Assembly: GCA_018242215.1 (NCBI GenBank)
Contig: JAFECG010000011.1
Coordinates: forward strand, 1-47,400
Direction of reading: 5' to 3'
Length of the DNA: 47,400 nucleotides
From: Pseudomonadota bacterium
GTDB taxonomy: Bacteria; Pseudomonadota; Alphaproteobacteria; Rhizobiales; Hyphomicrobiaceae
In this document: positions 1-9,654 of the stretch, piece after piece
Position numbering within the stretch: the first letter of the stretch is position 1
Layout: each line of letters starts with the position of its first letter
Made by a program: the position numbers and the translations under genes
The notes under the pieces: model-generated
What the model was told of the DNA's origin: nothing
The model's database searches: none
Seen by the model: the letters and a program-made list of their open reading frames with translations, nothing else

Positions 1-176
1 ACCTGCTTTTTCTGTTGCTGGATCACCTGCACTTCGGGAAGCGCCTGTCCTGGTTGAGCGCTGCCGGCGCTCGGCGCCGGGGTCGTATTTCCGTTCCCGG
101 CATCCTGTGCCAGTGCTCCTTGTGACGAAACGCAAGCAAGCGTTGCCGCTACGATACATAATTTGAGTTGTTTCAT
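1..176 (-). CDS. TonB-dependent receptor, N-terminal part only (cut by window edge)
   Basis: The reverse strand opens with ATG at 176 behind a G-rich ribosome site (GGGGGG-TAAGAAG) and encodes a signal peptide of about 23 residues ending in ALA-QDAG. A Ser/Pro/Gly linker follows, then LPEVQVIQQQKK, and the frame is still open at base 1. The stretch LPEVQVIQQ recurs at residues 52-60 of the complete receptor at 1682-4357, whose mature protein also starts QDAG. On that basis this is called the start of a paralogous outer-membrane receptor. The shared stretch probably holds the TonB box that contacts TonB in the periplasm. Only 58 codons are visible, so plug, barrel and substrate cannot be judged. 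Confidence 0.75.
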   Translation of the reverse strand, partial: MKQLKLCIVAATLACVSSQGALAQDAGNGNTTPAPSAGSAQPGQALPEVQVIQQQKKQ

Positions 177-888
177 TCTTCTTACCCCCCACGAAAGTCC
201 CCATTCGTCCGCATTTCGGCCATTCGGAAGGCCCCTCCCTTCGGAAAAGCTGACCGAAAAACGGCGCGAGATCAGGTGTTTGGCTATTTTGTTGCGCTTT
301 TTCCCCGACTCGCAGGGCTAGGGTGGGCAAATGTGGTCACGGGAAGAAATTCCAAAAAAATTCGCGAAGCGCGGGAAGTTATTCCGATGGAGTGGCGCGC
401 CGGAAGCGATGAGCGTTCCGATGGATGAGCTCACTGAGCCTATCGATCGAGATCGAACTCTTCTTCGAGGGGATTGGCGAAGAGCCAAACGACTGCATCA
501 TGGATTGGCACGACGACGGGGAGGTTTTACTGCCGATCTGCTACTCCGCGCGTATGACTTCGATAACGATCCAACGTCTGTGCCTTGACCGCATGCTACC
601 GAATGTCTAGCGCGTGACCTGCGAAGTAAATTTCACCAGCGTCTTTTTTTGCTCTCGTTCAGAGCCCGCTGCTAATTTGTAGGAATCCCAGACATTCGTA
701 CGGCTTGTGTGAACGCGTCCTCAAAAAGGGCCGTCAACGTTCTATTTTTCCCGATTTTTCGATTCCTCGCGCTCCCGATGATCTATGTGCAAGAGCCTAG
801 TTCCTCAGGCGGAATAGGCATCCGCGTCACATCTGGCGAGCATCAACGTCAACTGGGGATTATTCCGTAAAATCGAAAGCTCCGTCAT
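177..888. other. Gene-free interval between receptor fragment and response regulator
   Basis: No convincing gene is present. The short open frames here have no recognisable domain and overlap each other. The left end must carry the promoter of the minus-strand receptor and the right end that of the response regulator. I could not pick out confident -35/-10 elements. Confidence 0.5.
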
Positions 889-1557
889 ATGATTGAGGGC
901 AAGCAGTCATTTCTTGCGGAGGTATCGAAAAGTCGCACTTTGCGCCTACTCATCGTCGATGACCACCCGATTATCATCTCCGCGTGCAGAGCGCTCTTAT
1001 CAGAAGAAGATGACTTGGAGATAACCGAAGCCCATACCGTTGCGGCCGCCAAGACGGCGATCGAACAAGACAAGCCTCATATTGTTGTCCTGGATATCAA
1101 CCTTCCGGATGGCTCCGGACTTGCTCTCGTCCGGGAAGTTTGTGCTCAAGAAGCATCGCCGCAGATCATCATTTTCTCCGTTGTCGATGCGCCGATGATC
1201 GCGCTCCAGACAATCCAGTGTGGCGCCAGAGGATTTATCAGCAAGGCCGGAGACGGAGTGCAGCTAAGGGATGCTATCCGTACCGTGGCGTCGGGCCGTG
1301 TTTGGCTTTCAGAGGAGCTAGCTCAAGAACTTGCATTTATAAAAGTACGCGGCAAACCCTCGGAAGAGCTGCTTAGCAACCGCGAGCAAGAGATAATGAG
1401 GAACCTCGCTAGGGGGCACAATTTCCAGCAAATCGCTAAGAGCATCACCGTCTCCTATTGGACGGTTGTAAAAGAGTGTGAAAATCTAAAAAGTAAACTC
1501 AACGCGCGGAGCGCCTCAGAGCTTATCCGCATCGCCGTCGAGCTAAAGCTCGTCTGA
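889..1557 (+). CDS. NarL/FixJ-type response regulator
   Basis: A 222-residue two-component response regulator. The receiver domain spans about residues 18-135, with the acidic pair D24-D25, the phospho-acceptor D69 in VVLDINLP, the switch residue S97 and the invariant lysine K119 in FISKAG. A LuxR-type helix-turn-helix covers about 157-222 (LSNREQEIMRNLARG...). An N-terminal extension of about 17 residues precedes the receiver. No histidine kinase lies beside it, so its partner is elsewhere. It sits between two minus-strand TonB-dependent receptors and may control them, but that is inference from position only. Confidence 0.93.
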   Translation: MIEGKQSFLAEVSKSRTLRLLIVDDHPIIISACRALLSEEDDLEITEAHTVAAAKTAIEQDKPHIVVLDINLPDGSGLALVREVCAQEASPQIIIFSVVDAPMIALQTIQCGARGFISKAGDGVQLRDAIRTVASGRVWLSEELAQELAFIKVRGKPSEELLSNREQEIMRNLARGHNFQQIAKSITVSYWTVVKECENLKSKLNARSASELIRIAVELKLV

Positions 1558-1608
1558 GGAGGCCGCCTGCCGGCCGCATTTTTCCGATCACCCATTGACA
1601 TGCGTTTC

Positions 1609-1642
1609 GAATAAAAAGAGCGGCGGATTGTTGGTCCGCCGC
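1609..1642 (-). terminator. Rho-independent terminator of the TonB-dependent receptor gene
   Basis: Read on the minus strand, an 8-bp GC-rich stem (GCGGCGGA paired with TCCGCCGC, 1642-1635 with 1627-1620) encloses a 7-base loop and is followed by CTCTTTTTATT. It starts 40 bases after the receptor stop codon, in the right orientation. Confidence 0.85.
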
Positions 1643-1681
1643 CTGAAGGAGTCGGGAGTAGGGTTAGTAATGGAGATCAGG

Positions 1682-4357
1682 TCAGTTGAACCTCACCTTT
1701 ATGCCGCCGTAAGCTGTGATCGGCGGAGCTGGAATAATGGTTCGAGGATCGGTGAAAGTGATGGACCCCAAAGAGGCGCCGCTGTCGTTGGTATCCATGT
1801 AGTCGAAATAAGTACCATAGATGCCGTAGTGCTCATCAAAAAGGTTATCGAGAAGCCCATATATCTGGATGTTGTCGGTCAGGTCATAGGAAGTATGTAG
1901 ATTTATCTTCGCATAGCCACCGAGGGGCGCATTCTGGTTTGACTCGTCGCCGAAGTAGATCTGGTTCGTGGCCGCGATTAAATCCGCACCGACGCGCCAA
2001 CGTGACGTCAGCCCATAATCCACGCCTGCCTTGAATTTGTGAGCCGGAACGCCCGGCAGACGATCCCCTGGATGAACAGAAATTGTGAAATCGTCGTCTC
2101 CATTAACATTCAGCGGATTGTTAGGCGACGGAAGCGTCAGGTCGCTCTGAAACGTTGCATCGACGAAGTTATAACTCGCGTATGCAAACAGGCGGCCTGA
2201 CCAATAATTGACTTGCGCTTCTAATCCCTGCCGCAGCGTTTCACCGGCATTCGCGAAAGAGCTGCGTCCAATGATCGACGATGCGACATCTGTAATGTCG
2301 TCGTCGTTCTCCGTACGGAAATAGCCGAGACTCCAGCTTATTTTTTCATGCGAAAGAATATTTGTATCCTCGCCTCTGAATCCGGCTTCCCACGTATGAG
2401 AAACAACCTGCTTCAACGGTGGATCGGATGTCAGGAAGCTCGGCAACAGACACGGCTGGTTAGGATCGGCACAAGCCAACTCAGCGGCGACGGGGGCTCG
2501 GTTCGCTTCCGAATACCCGCCATAGAGAGAAATTCCGTCGAAGAGCTGATAGGTGGCTCCTACCTGCGGATTAAAGCGGCTGTATGTCGGCGATCCGTTG
2601 AGATCTGGAGCGAGGCCAGTCTCATCATGAATTGTCAGATCGGCAATATTATATCGGCCTCCAACGGTAATCGCCAATTGGTCCGTCGCGTCGAACGTGT
2701 CGGAGAAGAACGCCCCGTAATAGGTGTTGGTGGTTGAGATATCGACTGGACGAATGTCGGATAAGGCCGTTCCAGCACCTGGAATGCAGAACCCATCGTC
2801 ATCGGCATCGTTAGTACAGACCGTCCCGAGCGGCCCGACGAATCCGGCGCCGCCACTAACTACGAACCTAGGTTGAAAGAACCCGAGCTCGGCGGACGAT
2901 TGGAACGAGACTTCACCATGGTCGATGCTCGCGCCGACCAGGAATTGATTGTGATGATTGAGAAGTGGCGCCTTCTCAACGGCTTGAACGGAGCCGCCAA
3001 AGCTATTGGAATCGACAGACGTGCGATCAATCTCGCCAAGACCCGAAATCCCGTTCGGCAACGTGATGAGGTTACCATTCGTGTCATGAAGGAGGATGGA
3101 CGTTCCGTCGAGATTATCGAAGCACGCACCGGTCTCGGTCGACCCGGGAGATCCGATGGGGCAGGGCGTGGCATCCGAAATATTTCCGTCCACATGCTGC
3201 TGATTGAAGTGGCGGTAGTAGGCAACACCAGAGAGATCAACTGTATCGGAAGCCCTAACCTTGCCGTTCAACGAAACCATCTCGACTTGGTTCGTGGTGG
3301 TCTGCGGCGTCGAGAATGTCTTGTCCCAGCCCTGCTCATCCAGCAATTGAAGGGGTGATGCCGCGGCTACACCGACTGAGTTGTTTGCGCCGGTGAAATT
3401 CAAATGGAATTCCGAGTCGTCGCCCCTGACGCCAAGGTCCGCGTACATACGCCGAATGTCGGAGGCGCCGAAATCGCGATAGCCATTGTCTCGAATGTCT
3501 TCGAGCGCGATGTAGGTGGCCCAATTGCCGAACCTCATGCCATCTTGGATAGACCCCTGCTCTCGCCCAAACGAACCGAATCGAGCATCTGTTTCCAGTC
3601 CTTGGTAGGTGAAGCCATTTTTCATGTCGATCGACAACGCGCCGCCGATAGCATTCAAGCCATAGACAGGGTTGCCGCTCATTATCGTCATGCTTTCGAT
3701 GGCAACCGTTGGCAGGAAATCATAGTTTACCGTGTCTCCGAAGGCTTCATTGATGCGCACGCCGTTCTGATAGACCGCAAGCCCTTGCGGAACGCCGTCG
3801 ACCGGCGAAGAATTGAAACCCCGGTAATCAACATTCGTTTGAAATACGTTTCCTTGGAGATCGCTGAGGATCACTCCCGGAACATATGACGCTAACGCAT
3901 CGGGTACATATTCCGTGCCCGACCGCGCAAGCTCCGAAGACGATACGGTGCTTACGCCGCCTGGAACCTTATCGATTGGAATTTCGCTGCCATCGATGGG
4001 CGACATCTTTACCTCTGCGGGTCCGGGCGCGGTCTCGTAATGTGACGTACCCTCGACGGAGGACTCAATGGCAGGCGTGGGTTGAGGAGGTGGTGCCGTA
4101 GGTTCAGCGGCGACGGTGGCCGGCGCTTTCTTCGGCCGACGCGCTTGCTTAGTCGGTTTTGGCTTGGCTTTTTTATGCTGTTGGATGACCTGTACTTCAG
4201 GAAGCTTTGAAACGTTGGGTGTAGGTGTCGCTTGCGTTCCTGCCGGAGCTGATCCCGAATTGTTTGTGCCCGCATCTTGTGCGATTGCCGATCCAGCAAT
4301 GCCTCCTACGGCAATTACAGCGACAGCGACCACCGGAGCATACACGCGAAGATTCAT
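1682..4357 (-). CDS. TonB-dependent outer-membrane receptor
   Basis: An 891-residue outer-membrane receptor importing an unidentified ligand with TonB energy. Residues 1-26 are a signal peptide (cleavage before QDAG). Residues 52-60, LPEVQVIQQ, are the likely TonB-box region. A Lys/Pro/Ala-rich linker follows to about residue 105. The plug domain runs about 115-240 (VPGGVSTVSSSEL, DYRGFN, VYQNGVRINEAFGD, NPVYGLNAIGG). The rest is a beta-barrel with the usual ERTRP-like GGRYN and GGYSEANRAP segments and the C-terminal strand GGIKVRFN. ATG at 4357 lies behind GGGGGACGGT. It shares its N-terminal design with the cut receptor at the window start. The ligand (siderophore, metal complex, cofactor) cannot be read from the sequence, and no Fur box was recognised. 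Confidence 0.93.
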   Translation of the reverse strand: MNLRVYAPVVAVAVIAVGGIAGSAIAQDAGTNNSGSAPAGTQATPTPNVSKLPEVQVIQQHKKAKPKPTKQARRPKKAPATVAAEPTAPPPQPTPAIESSVEGTSHYETAPGPAEVKMSPIDGSEIPIDKVPGGVSTVSSSELARSGTEYVPDALASYVPGVILSDLQGNVFQTNVDYRGFNSSPVDGVPQGLAVYQNGVRINEAFGDTVNYDFLPTVAIESMTIMSGNPVYGLNAIGGALSIDMKNGFTYQGLETDARFGSFGREQGSIQDGMRFGNWATYIALEDIRDNGYRDFGASDIRRMYADLGVRGDDSEFHLNFTGANNSVGVAAASPLQLLDEQGWDKTFSTPQTTTNQVEMVSLNGKVRASDTVDLSGVAYYRHFNQQHVDGNISDATPCPIGSPGSTETGACFDNLDGTSILLHDTNGNLITLPNGISGLGEIDRTSVDSNSFGGSVQAVEKAPLLNHHNQFLVGASIDHGEVSFQSSAELGFFQPRFVVSGGAGFVGPLGTVCTNDADDDGFCIPGAGTALSDIRPVDISTTNTYYGAFFSDTFDATDQLAITVGGRYNIADLTIHDETGLAPDLNGSPTYSRFNPQVGATYQLFDGISLYGGYSEANRAPVAAELACADPNQPCLLPSFLTSDPPLKQVVSHTWEAGFRGEDTNILSHEKISWSLGYFRTENDDDITDVASSIIGRSSFANAGETLRQGLEAQVNYWSGRLFAYASYNFVDATFQSDLTLPSPNNPLNVNGDDDFTISVHPGDRLPGVPAHKFKAGVDYGLTSRWRVGADLIAATNQIYFGDESNQNAPLGGYAKINLHTSYDLTDNIQIYGLLDNLFDEHYGIYGTYFDYMDTNDSGASLGSITFTDPRTIIPAPPITAYGGIKVRFN

Positions 4358-5589
4358 ACCGTCCCCCGATCGTTATTTGTAATTTTCCCCCACGAGAAAA
4401 TCGCTATTTCCGACGATTTCCGATTGCCCTTGCCGCCTTTCGATTCACCGCGGCAGTACAATTGACAATTGTGCTAGGTGTGATCGGCAAAAACCGTCAA
4501 CCCAAATGGGAAACCAAAGTTTTCCCGTTTGGCGAATATGGACGAGCCTAGTTGCGCGACAGCAACGATTTGATTTTCTTGAGAAATCTTATCCGTGCCG
4601 ATTAGGTTAATTATGATCGAACTTGGGAATATCTTGGCATCGCAAATTGATTTATTCCCAGCCTCAATTCGAGAATATTTTAAATTCGAACGCCGATTGA
4701 GAATCTGATGCGATACATCAGTAATGGGACCGGGTCGGCCATAGTATCGCCTCGCCTATCATCGCGCGGTCGACTTCCGCAATCGGGATAGAGCGACCCT
4801 TAGGCGCCTCTTTTTGACTCCCGTCTGCACCTCGCCAAATGTGATCTTGCTAAGCCCATCTACGCTTATCTACGCCATCTTCTGTACTCTGAAAAAACGA
4901 TATTGAGCTCGCTTTCTGAAGTGCAGAGATAGGGGCGTGTTCAGTACCGCGGCATCAGTTTAGATTCTTGAGGGAGCGAACTTTGGCAGGTGGCACATCG
5001 GACAATGAGAAGGAACGTGATCAAATATCACTAGGATGAATCGCCGATCTTCGGCTGCCATCGGAGTGCGTTGCTAGCGAAGGCAATGCGCGCATGAGTG
5101 CCGCCCGTTCCACGTTCACCCGTGCTTTTTTGGATTTGTCCGCGCCTACGGTCGGATCTTCCGACACTGTTTCCGTCAACGGCGCGCCAGAGATGAGAAC
5201 TTCCGATCATCGCTAATGCTGATTGATAGCCAACCTACCGCACTCAGATGCGCGATTTCTGCTTCCACTCTGCATCAGCGGAAGTAGGGTCGGCACGTAA
5301 TTAGGTCCGCCTAGGGCCAGCAGCCGATCTGGCCGCCTGCGACGCGTGAGGGTTCTGCCTGAGCGCCCCATCCCAAAACCCCACCTTAGCTAATGCAGCA
5401 TCACGCAGTGATCGATGACTGTAGTGCCGAGAAAGCGGACACTCGTCGATCAGCGCTACGCGGAATAGATGCCCATCAAAGCTATGTCTGCGATTTATCC
5501 AGAAATTGACACTTGCAGGCCGACTGCCTAGGCCAGAACCGCTCGTCCGCGAGGGAGATTGGGCGTAAGTTTTTCAGCGGGCATACCGT
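4358..5589. other. 1.2-kb gene-free interval
   Basis: No open frame with coding character was found on either strand. The left end holds the upstream region of the receptor gene. Near 5432 is GCCGAGAAAGCGGAC, which resembles the right end of the palindromic repeat family described at 32107-32232. The remainder looks like degraded sequence with no recognisable remnant. Confidence 0.5.
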
Positions 5590-6519
5590 TCAACGTTCGC
5601 TGTCTGTCTTGCGCCGCGTTGTGCGGTACCGGCCGGGCGAGGAGCCATAGTGCCGATGGAACAGCTTCGAGAATGCGGCGCTCGTTTCGTAGCCAACCCG
5701 ACTCGCGATTTTCGCGATAGCCTCATCGCTCGTTTCTAGCAGGAAGGCAGCCTCAGCCATCCGGCGCGCGATCAGATAACGCTGCATTGGTTGGCCGACA
5801 AGCTTTGTGAAGCGTTCAGAGAATGCCGAGCGGCCAAGACCGACCCGATTTCCTAGTTCTTGAAGCGTCCAGGGCCTCTGTGGCTGTTCGTGAATTAACT
5901 GCAGCGCACCTCCGATATGCGGATCACTCATCGCTCCAAGCCATCCGCCTTCTCCCGGACGAAGCGAAGTGATCCAGCTTCGCAACACTTCGACAAAGAG
6001 CACCTCGGTCAATCGCGAGAGCGCAATGTCCTGTCCCGGTCGCATTAACGCTGACTCGGAGACCATGCGCGTCAGAATCGCATCGAGTCCCTCGCCGTTC
6101 GTTGGCGGTCTCAGCACAAGCACGGGAGGAAGGAATTCAAGAACGCTGCTGCGCAAGGGTTGCGATACCGTGAAATTGCCGCAGATCATTGTCGCTGTTG
6201 GCTCGGAATTGCCGCCGTGTCGCACGACGCCGAGACGTCCTACCGGTCGCTCAAGGTTGACGAGCGGGAACGGCTTCTCGAGGCGATCAGAATAGAGCAG
6301 ATGTTGTTGGCCGCGCGTGACGACGACAAAGTCACCCGAACTCAAATGCAATTCTTCACCCTGATCAACAGACAGAGTGGCCGTGCCTCGACTGAGGTAA
6401 TGGAACCGCGCGTAGGGGCGTTTAGAAACTGCCAAGCTCCAGGGATGCCCGAGTTCAAAGTGGTAGAGCAGCGTTCCCCCGAAGCGGACACGATCAAGAA
6501 CGTCAGCGAGCACATCCAT
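5590..6519 (-). CDS. AraC-family regulator with N-terminal cupin
   Basis: A 309-residue transcription factor. Residues 1-about 185 match the cupin-type sensor of this AraC branch (RFHYLSRGTATL, LSSGDFVVVTRGQQH, VLEFLPPVLVL). Residues about 200-300 form the double helix-turn-helix (WTLQELGNRVGLGRSAFSERF and IASRVGYETSAAFSKLFHRHYG). It is divergent from the alpha/beta hydrolase at 6730, with a 210-bp shared upstream region. Regulators of this type often control a neighbouring oxidoreductase or hydrolase gene, so that gene is the likely target. The ligand is unknown. Confidence 0.92.
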   Translation of the reverse strand: MDVLADVLDRVRFGGTLLYHFELGHPWSLAVSKRPYARFHYLSRGTATLSVDQGEELHLSSGDFVVVTRGQQHLLYSDRLEKPFPLVNLERPVGRLGVVRHGGNSEPTATMICGNFTVSQPLRSSVLEFLPPVLVLRPPTNGEGLDAILTRMVSESALMRPGQDIALSRLTEVLFVEVLRSWITSLRPGEGGWLGAMSDPHIGGALQLIHEQPQRPWTLQELGNRVGLGRSAFSERFTKLVGQPMQRYLIARRMAEAAFLLETSDEAIAKIASRVGYETSAAFSKLFHRHYGSSPGRYRTTRRKTDSER

Positions 6520-6729
6520 GATGCCACTCTAAGCTACGGGACGATCCGACACAATATTCGGACGGAAGAAGCCTATCGTCCGAAATGCGCACATCCTAAA
6601 TGATGTCGCGCAGGTTGAAGCGGCGTACACCGATCATCCCGAAATCGGCGACAGAAGAACCGTGTTCCTGCTGGAAACGCCCGCCACTCATTGGACCCGG
6701 GCGGTCCGACTTTCCCAAAGGAACAATCG

Positions 6730-7503
6730 ATGCGAAATCTTCTACTGTCCGCCGCCTCCATTCTCTCCGCCGGTGCAGCAGCAATCATCACCTCGACGCA
6801 AGCAGCTGAGCTTCCCAAAGATGCGGCTCACAACATTGTGCTGGTCCATGGCGCCTTCGTCGATCAAACAAGCTGGAAGCCGGTCGCGAATATCCTCTCG
6901 AAAAAGGGCTACAACGTAACGCTCGTTGAAAATCCGCTTACGTCTCTGGCTGCAGACGTCGATGCTACCAAACAGGCGCTCGCAAAGCAGGACGGCAAGA
7001 CCGTACTCGTCGGCCATTCTTGGGGCGGCGTCGTCATCACACAGGCTGGCAATGATCCCAAAGTGTCCGCTCTCGTTTATGTGTCCGCTTTCGCGCCTGA
7101 TGTAGGACAGTCCTTGAAGACTCTGTCCGACAGCGGTCCCGCCACCGAAGGCACAGCTGCAATTCATCCGGACGCTAAAGGCAACCTCTATATCGATCCG
7201 AAAGTGTTCCCTGCGGCGGTCGCGGCCGACCTTCCTCCGCAGATCGCAGAAGCTCTGGCAAACCACCAAATGCCGCTGAATCACGTGGCCTTCGAGGATC
7301 CAGTCGATACCGCAGCTTGGCGCGACAAGCCGACGTTCTATGTGATCACCACCAAGGACAAGGTCATCGCGCCTGCGGTGCAGAAGATCTTCGCCGACCG
7401 GATGCATGCGCACATCCAGGACGTCGCCGGCAGCCACGCCTCAATCGTGGTGCATGCGGACGAAGTCGCTGCACTAATTGAAAAGGCGGCGCTCGCGAAG
7501 TGA
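6730..7503 (+). CDS. Secreted alpha/beta-fold hydrolase
   Basis: A 257-residue serine hydrolase with an N-terminal signal peptide of about 24 residues (MRNLLLSAASILSAGAAAI...QAAELP), so it should act in the periplasm. The oxyanion-loop motif is VLVHGAFVDQTSW, the nucleophile elbow VGHSWGG, the acid probably in TTKDKVIAP and the catalytic histidine in AGSHASIV. ATG at 6730 is preferred over an in-frame alternative at 6691 because of AAGGA at 6717-6721 and because it begins the signal peptide. It is divergent from the AraC gene and followed after 83 bp by a second, cytoplasmic hydrolase. Its substrate is not evident; it resembles esterase-like members annotated only as alpha/beta hydrolase. Confidence 0.88.
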   Translation: MRNLLLSAASILSAGAAAIITSTQAAELPKDAAHNIVLVHGAFVDQTSWKPVANILSKKGYNVTLVENPLTSLAADVDATKQALAKQDGKTVLVGHSWGGVVITQAGNDPKVSALVYVSAFAPDVGQSLKTLSDSGPATEGTAAIHPDAKGNLYIDPKVFPAAVAADLPPQIAEALANHQMPLNHVAFEDPVDTAAWRDKPTFYVITTKDKVIAPAVQKIFADRMHAHIQDVAGSHASIVVHADEVAALIEKAALAK

Positions 7504-7586
7504 CGTCAAATTCCCGACGCAAAAAGAGGCCGGGAGTTGCCCATTCGCCTTTAATGCTGCCGCGGTTGAACCGAGAGGAATGAGAA

Positions 7587-8414
7587 ATGTCTTTCGTTAA
7601 TGCGCTTAACCAGTCGATCGATGTTGGCGGAACTCCATTCGTCTACCGTGAGCTGGGGAAGAAGGGCGGTGTACCCGTCGTCCTGCTTCATCATTTGACT
7701 GCGGTGCTTGATGATTGGGATCCCGGGGTCGTCGATGGCTTGGTGGCTGAACACCACGTGATCGCATTCGACAATCGTGGCGTTGGCGCTTCTGGCGGGG
7801 TAACGCCTGCGTCCGTCGAAGCGATGGCCAGAGATGCGGTCGCATTCATCCGCGCGCTGCGTTTGAGCGAAGTCGACTTGTTGGGATTCTCGCTGGGTGG
7901 TTTCATCGCGCAGGTGATCGCTCAGGACGAACCCGACCTCGTCCGCAAGATCATCATCGCTGGTTCTGGTCCCGCAGGCGGCGAGGGAATTTCGAACATG
8001 GGCGCAGTTCTGCAAGACGCGGTCGCTAAGGCAGGTGCCTCAGGAAAACAACCGAAGCATTTTCTGTTCTTCTCTCAAACTGCCAACGGCCAAGCAGCGG
8101 CTGATGCCTTCCTCGCTCGGCTGAACGAGCGTACGGCGGATCGGGATGCCAGCATCAGCAACGAGACCATCGGTGCACAGCTAGCGGCCATTCATGCCTG
8201 GGGGCGCGGAAATCCGTCCAGACTTAGCGAGATTCACCACCCCGTTCTCGTTGCCAACGGCGACGACGACGTGATGGCGCCGACGAGCAACTCGTTCGAG
8301 CTTGCCCGCCGACTTCCCAACGCACAGCTAAGCATTTTCCCTGATGCTAGCCATGGGGGTATTTTCCAGTACTACCCCGTGTTCGTTCAGCAGGCTCTGG
8401 ACTTCCTCCGCTAA
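7587..8414 (+). CDS. Cytoplasmic alpha/beta-fold hydrolase
   Basis: A 275-residue alpha/beta hydrolase of the haloperoxidase/lactonase-like type, without a signal peptide. It shows the oxyanion-region LLHHLTAVLDDWDP, NRGVGAS, the nucleophile elbow GFSLGG (Ser in LLGFSLGGFIAQ), the acid in NGDDDVMAP and the catalytic histidine in DASHGG. GAGAGGAATGAGAA precedes the ATG. It lies in the same direction as the secreted hydrolase, is only distantly similar to it, and probably belongs to the same transcript. No substrate can be named. Confidence 0.9.
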   Translation: MSFVNALNQSIDVGGTPFVYRELGKKGGVPVVLLHHLTAVLDDWDPGVVDGLVAEHHVIAFDNRGVGASGGVTPASVEAMARDAVAFIRALRLSEVDLLGFSLGGFIAQVIAQDEPDLVRKIIIAGSGPAGGEGISNMGAVLQDAVAKAGASGKQPKHFLFFSQTANGQAAADAFLARLNERTADRDASISNETIGAQLAAIHAWGRGNPSRLSEIHHPVLVANGDDDVMAPTSNSFELARRLPNAQLSIFPDASHGGIFQYYPVFVQQALDFLR

Positions 8415-8571
8415 TGAGCCAGATCGAGGCGGCATCACCGGATCGACGCCTCGGTCTTGCGAACCGCGTGTGCCGAGCTTCAGAGACCGAACATAGTCGC
8501 GATCTTGACATCCCTCGCTAAGTCGACGTGACACGCACTGTCGTGTTCAAGGCTATCCAAAGGAAAATGCT

Positions 8572-9060
8572 ATGCCTGTCAAAGTGTCGACCAAGTCGAT
8601 CCCGTTCGAACACGTACGGATCATTTGCAGACGAACATTTAGCGAGGTGCGTGCCGCCCTCGATGCTAATCTCCCTAAGCTCAACGAGCACATCAAAGTT
8701 CTACTGAGTAACGGTGATCAAGAACGCATCAAAGAGATCGAGGCGCACGGCCCTACACTCTACATGTTCCTTTCACGCGACCACGGGGAGCTTTTGGAAA
8801 TAGCGGGCCGGAAGCGGAATGCTGTGCAATACGAGATTGGGAATCCAATTACTGCTTCGAAGATGACGCGTCATAATCTGGGGGCAGCGCTCTATGCTCC
8901 ACTCCGCGTCGTACTTTTTGAGACAGAGGCGGGAGACGTCGTATTCGAGTACGACAAGCCATCGACGCTTTTTGGGCAGTTCGAGAACAATAAGATTAGC
9001 GAAGTTGCGCGATCCCTCAATCGTGAGCTCGAGGCCGAGTTGCTCAAAGCGGCCGGCTAA
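8572..9060 (+). CDS. DUF302-family protein
   Basis: A 162-residue cytoplasmic protein of the DUF302 family. The recognisable core is about residues 80-150: KRNAVQYEIGNPITASKM, TRHNLGAALYAPLRVVLFE, and VFEYDKPSTLFGQF. No function is established for the family. GGAAAATGCT places a usable ribosome site before the ATG. It stands alone between the hydrolases and the truncated sigma factor. Confidence 0.85.
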   Translation: MPVKVSTKSIPFEHVRIICRRTFSEVRAALDANLPKLNEHIKVLLSNGDQERIKEIEAHGPTLYMFLSRDHGELLEIAGRKRNAVQYEIGNPITASKMTRHNLGAALYAPLRVVLFETEAGDVVFEYDKPSTLFGQFENNKISEVARSLNRELEAELLKAAG

Positions 9061-9288
9061 AAGCACGGTAATGCTTTTCCGATATTGAAGCATGGCGCCA
9101 TCTCACCTTGAGCAACTCGTCAGAGAGGCAAGCGAAGCCAAATTAAAGGCAAGAAATTTCTGAATGTCCGACGCCTTCGTCCGCATGAGATGGGCTGGCG
9201 AGAACACTTTTCTTTTCGTCCCCAAGAAACGAGACGGCAACGACCGCAATCATCGCCGGAAAAGGGAAAACACTAGGAAAAGGCAATT

Positions 9289-9654
9289 TTGGAACGGAAA
9301 GCTCGAGACATAGAGTGGTCGAATTTGATGCGCTCCGCGATCGTCGGAAATGAGACTGCCTATCGCAAGCTTCTCGATGATCTTTCGCGCGTATTGAGAA
9401 AGCCGGTTCGACGCGAGCTTGGTGGCCTTGAGGCTTTAGGTAAGGATGTCGAGGATGTGGTGCAGGACATACTGCTCGCGATACATCTGAAACGCCACAC
9501 GTGGAACTCATCGATGTCATTGACGTCTTGGGTGACGGCGGTGGCGCGCAACAAGATAATCGATAAATTGCGACGGCGACGCCGACGTCCAGAGATTGCG
9601 CTCGATCTGAGCGATTTCGAAGCCGAGGATCAACACGCTTCAATCGATTCTTAG
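9289..9654 (+). pseudogene. Truncated ECF sigma factor (region 2 only)
   Basis: 121 codons from a TTG start (AAAAGG five bases upstream). The product covers sigma region 2 of an ECF-type factor: WSNLMRSAIVGNETAYRKLL, VEDVVQDILLAIHLKRHTW, LTSWVTAVARNKIIDKLRRR. It stops with TAG after DLSDFEAEDQHASIDS, just where the linker to region 4 begins. The family is normally about 170-190 residues with a C-terminal helix-turn-helix that reads the -35 element. Reading on in frame past the stop gives DLVRVLRRCSQIPTRKT, faintly like the start of region 4 (DLxRLLxxLPxRQ). This suggests a nonsense mutation plus decay rather than a natural short protein. Confidence 0.7.

Noticed and set aside
331-610. Two overlapping short frames upstream of the response regulator
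   Set aside because: No domain, no ribosome site, and they overlap each other in different frames.
793-4553. Shared 10-mer GAGCCTAGTT at 793-802 and 4544-4553 as a common regulatory site
   Set aside because: A 10-base match between two intergenic regions is near chance and no wider symmetry supports it.
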